In this document: in pieces, positions 63,133 through 64,000 of the stretch | How positions within the stretch are numbered: position 1 is the stretch's first letter | Layout of the letters: every line of letters starts with the position of its first letter | DNA from: Haloplanus aerogenes | Lineage (GTDB): Archaea > Halobacteriota > Halobacteria > Halobacteriales > Haloferacaceae | NCBI RefSeq assembly: GCF_003856835.1 | Contig: NZ_CP034145.1 | Coordinates: 2,232,001 to 2,296,000 of the forward strand | DNA length: 64,000 bases | Direction of reading: 5' to 3' | Made by a program: the position numbers and the translations under genes | The notes under the pieces: model-generated | Told to the model about the DNA's origin: nothing | The model's input: the letters and a program-made list of their open reading frames with translations, nothing else | The model's database searches: none

Positions 63133-64000
63133 TCGACCCACACCGTCTTTCGGTTGACGAACTCCTTGATTCCCGCTTCGGACAGTTCGCGTCCGTAGCC
63201 CGAGTCTTTGACGCCGCCGAAGGGAGCCCGAGGATCCGATTTTACCAGCTGATTCACGTAGACACAACCGGCGTCGATACGGCTAGCAATCCGCTTGCCT
63301 CGGTCACGATTTTCGGTCCAGATACTCGCCCCGAGCCCGAAGTTCGTGTCGTTGGCTTTGCTGACTGCCTCGTCCTCGTCGGCAACCTCGTAAACTGTGG
63401 CAACGGGACCAAACGTTTCGTCGCTGTCGACAGGACACCCCTCGGGGATATCGGTCAGAATCGTGGGTGGGTAAAAGACCCCTTCACGGTCGATCGGTTC
63501 ACCGCCAGTAACGACCGTTGCCCCAGCGTCAACGCTCTCCGCAACCTGTTCGTGTAACTCCTCCATGAGATCCTGCCGAGCCTGGGGGCCGATATCGGTC
63601 TTCTCGTCCATCGGATCGCCGACCACGAACGAGTCAATCTCGTCGACGAATGCATCGAGGAAGTCGTCGTACACGTCCGTATGGACGATGAAGCGCTTCG
63701 CAGCGATACACGACTGACCGCCGTTCAGGTTCCGTGCCCACGCGCCGGTCTCGGCAGCAGATCCGATATCGGCGTCGTCCAGCACGATAAACGGGTCGCT
63801 CCCACCCAATTCCAGCACCGTCTTCTTGAGATGTTCGCCGGCTGTTGCGGCGACAGCCCGCCCAGCCGGACCACTCCCAGTCAGCGTCGCCCCTCGGACG
63901 CGGTCGTCTGCGATGATGTCGTCGACGAGATCCGACGGGATCAGTAGTGACTGGAAGACTCCCTCCGGGTAGCCGGCCTCCCGGAACACGTCTTCGATTG
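63129..64000 (-). CDS. NAD(P)-dependent aldehyde dehydrogenase (partial)
   Basis: The C-terminal about 290 residues are inside the window and the gene continues past 64000. The active-site glutamate (VLELGGSDPFIV) and cysteine (NLNGGQSCIAAKRF) are present, as is DETFGPVATVYEV. The sequence is closest in style to succinate-semialdehyde dehydrogenases. It is first in the operon with the acetolactate-synthase-like and ABCE1-like genes. Confidence 0.88.
   Translation of the reverse strand, partial: IEDVFREAGYPEGVFQSLLIPSDLVDDIIADDRVRGATLTGSGPAGRAVAATAGEHLKKTVLELGGSDPFIVLDDADIGSAAETGAWARNLNGGQSCIAAKRFIVHTDVYDDFLDAFVDEIDSFVVGDPMDEKTDIGPQARQDLMEELHEQVAESVDAGATVVTGGEPIDREGVFYPPTILTDIPEGCPVDSDETFGPVATVYEVADEDEAVSKANDTNFGLGASIWTENRDRGKRIASRIDAGCVYVNQLVKSDPRAPFGGVKDSGYGRELSEAGIKEFVNRKTVWVE

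Noticed and set aside
1..64000. tRNA, rRNA or CRISPR arrays
   Set aside because: Intergenic regions were read for T-loop patterns and for regularly spaced repeats; none were seen.

Overview
The window is haloarchaeal (class Halobacteria) DNA. It has high GC, acidic Asp/Glu-rich proteins, twin-arginine and lipobox signal peptides, TATA boxes about 25-30 nt upstream of many start codons (leaderless transcripts), and families typical of haloarchaea: bacterio-opsin-activator-type HTH_10 regulators, TrmB, HalOD1, COG1361 and DUF2249. The mixture of respiration genes with many broken genes and IS remnants suggests an accessory respiratory region, either plasmid-like or a chromosomal island. I cannot name the genus.

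Layout. 0.2-8.1 kb: transcription regulators, a TumE-type toxin-antitoxin pair with repeated operators, and a run of decaying genes (frameshifted HTH gene, rhodanese/MBL with an in-frame stop, dead HTH_10 gene, frameshifted TrkA-C membrane protein). 8.2-12.4 kb: an RND/MMPL exporter with its COG1361 partner. 12.7-29.7 kb: the denitrification core. This holds an HTH_10 regulator, a HiPIP-like protein, nosZ, a membrane protein, nosD, nosF, nosY, nosL, a TusA/FmdE-like ORF, DUF2249 proteins, a DGC zinc protein, nosR and nosX/apbE. 29.8-37.2 kb: a dimethylglycine/sarcosine-type demethylation module (FAD-GcvT dehydrogenase, EtfBA, a DgcB/HdrD-like Fe-S membrane protein, and an FchA-like cyclohydrolase). 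37.5-39.3 kb: an orphan cytochrome oxidase subunit I. 39.6-46.4 kb: a metal island. A heavy-metal P-type ATPase, HMA chaperone and winged-helix regulator are divergently arranged, and both arms end in copies of a phosphatase-SDR cassette. Next to it lie an IS1595-type fragment and a broken copy of the RND exporter gene. 46.5-59.5 kb: nirK, a ZIP transporter, and several polytopic membrane proteins that look like heme-copper/NnrS relatives, mixed with more DUF2249 and unknown small genes. 59.8-64 kb: a translationally coupled operon of aldehyde dehydrogenase, acetolactate-synthase-like enzyme and an ABCE1-like ATPase that has lost every Fe-S cysteine.

Together, nirK and the nos genes support reduction of nitrite to NO and of N2O to N2. 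No nitrate reductase or full-length NO reductase is visible here. A palindromic motif family built on ACATGT (CGAACATGTTCG or CTAACATGT forms) sits just upstream of TATA boxes of several respiratory genes and may be the operator of one HTH_10-type regulator.
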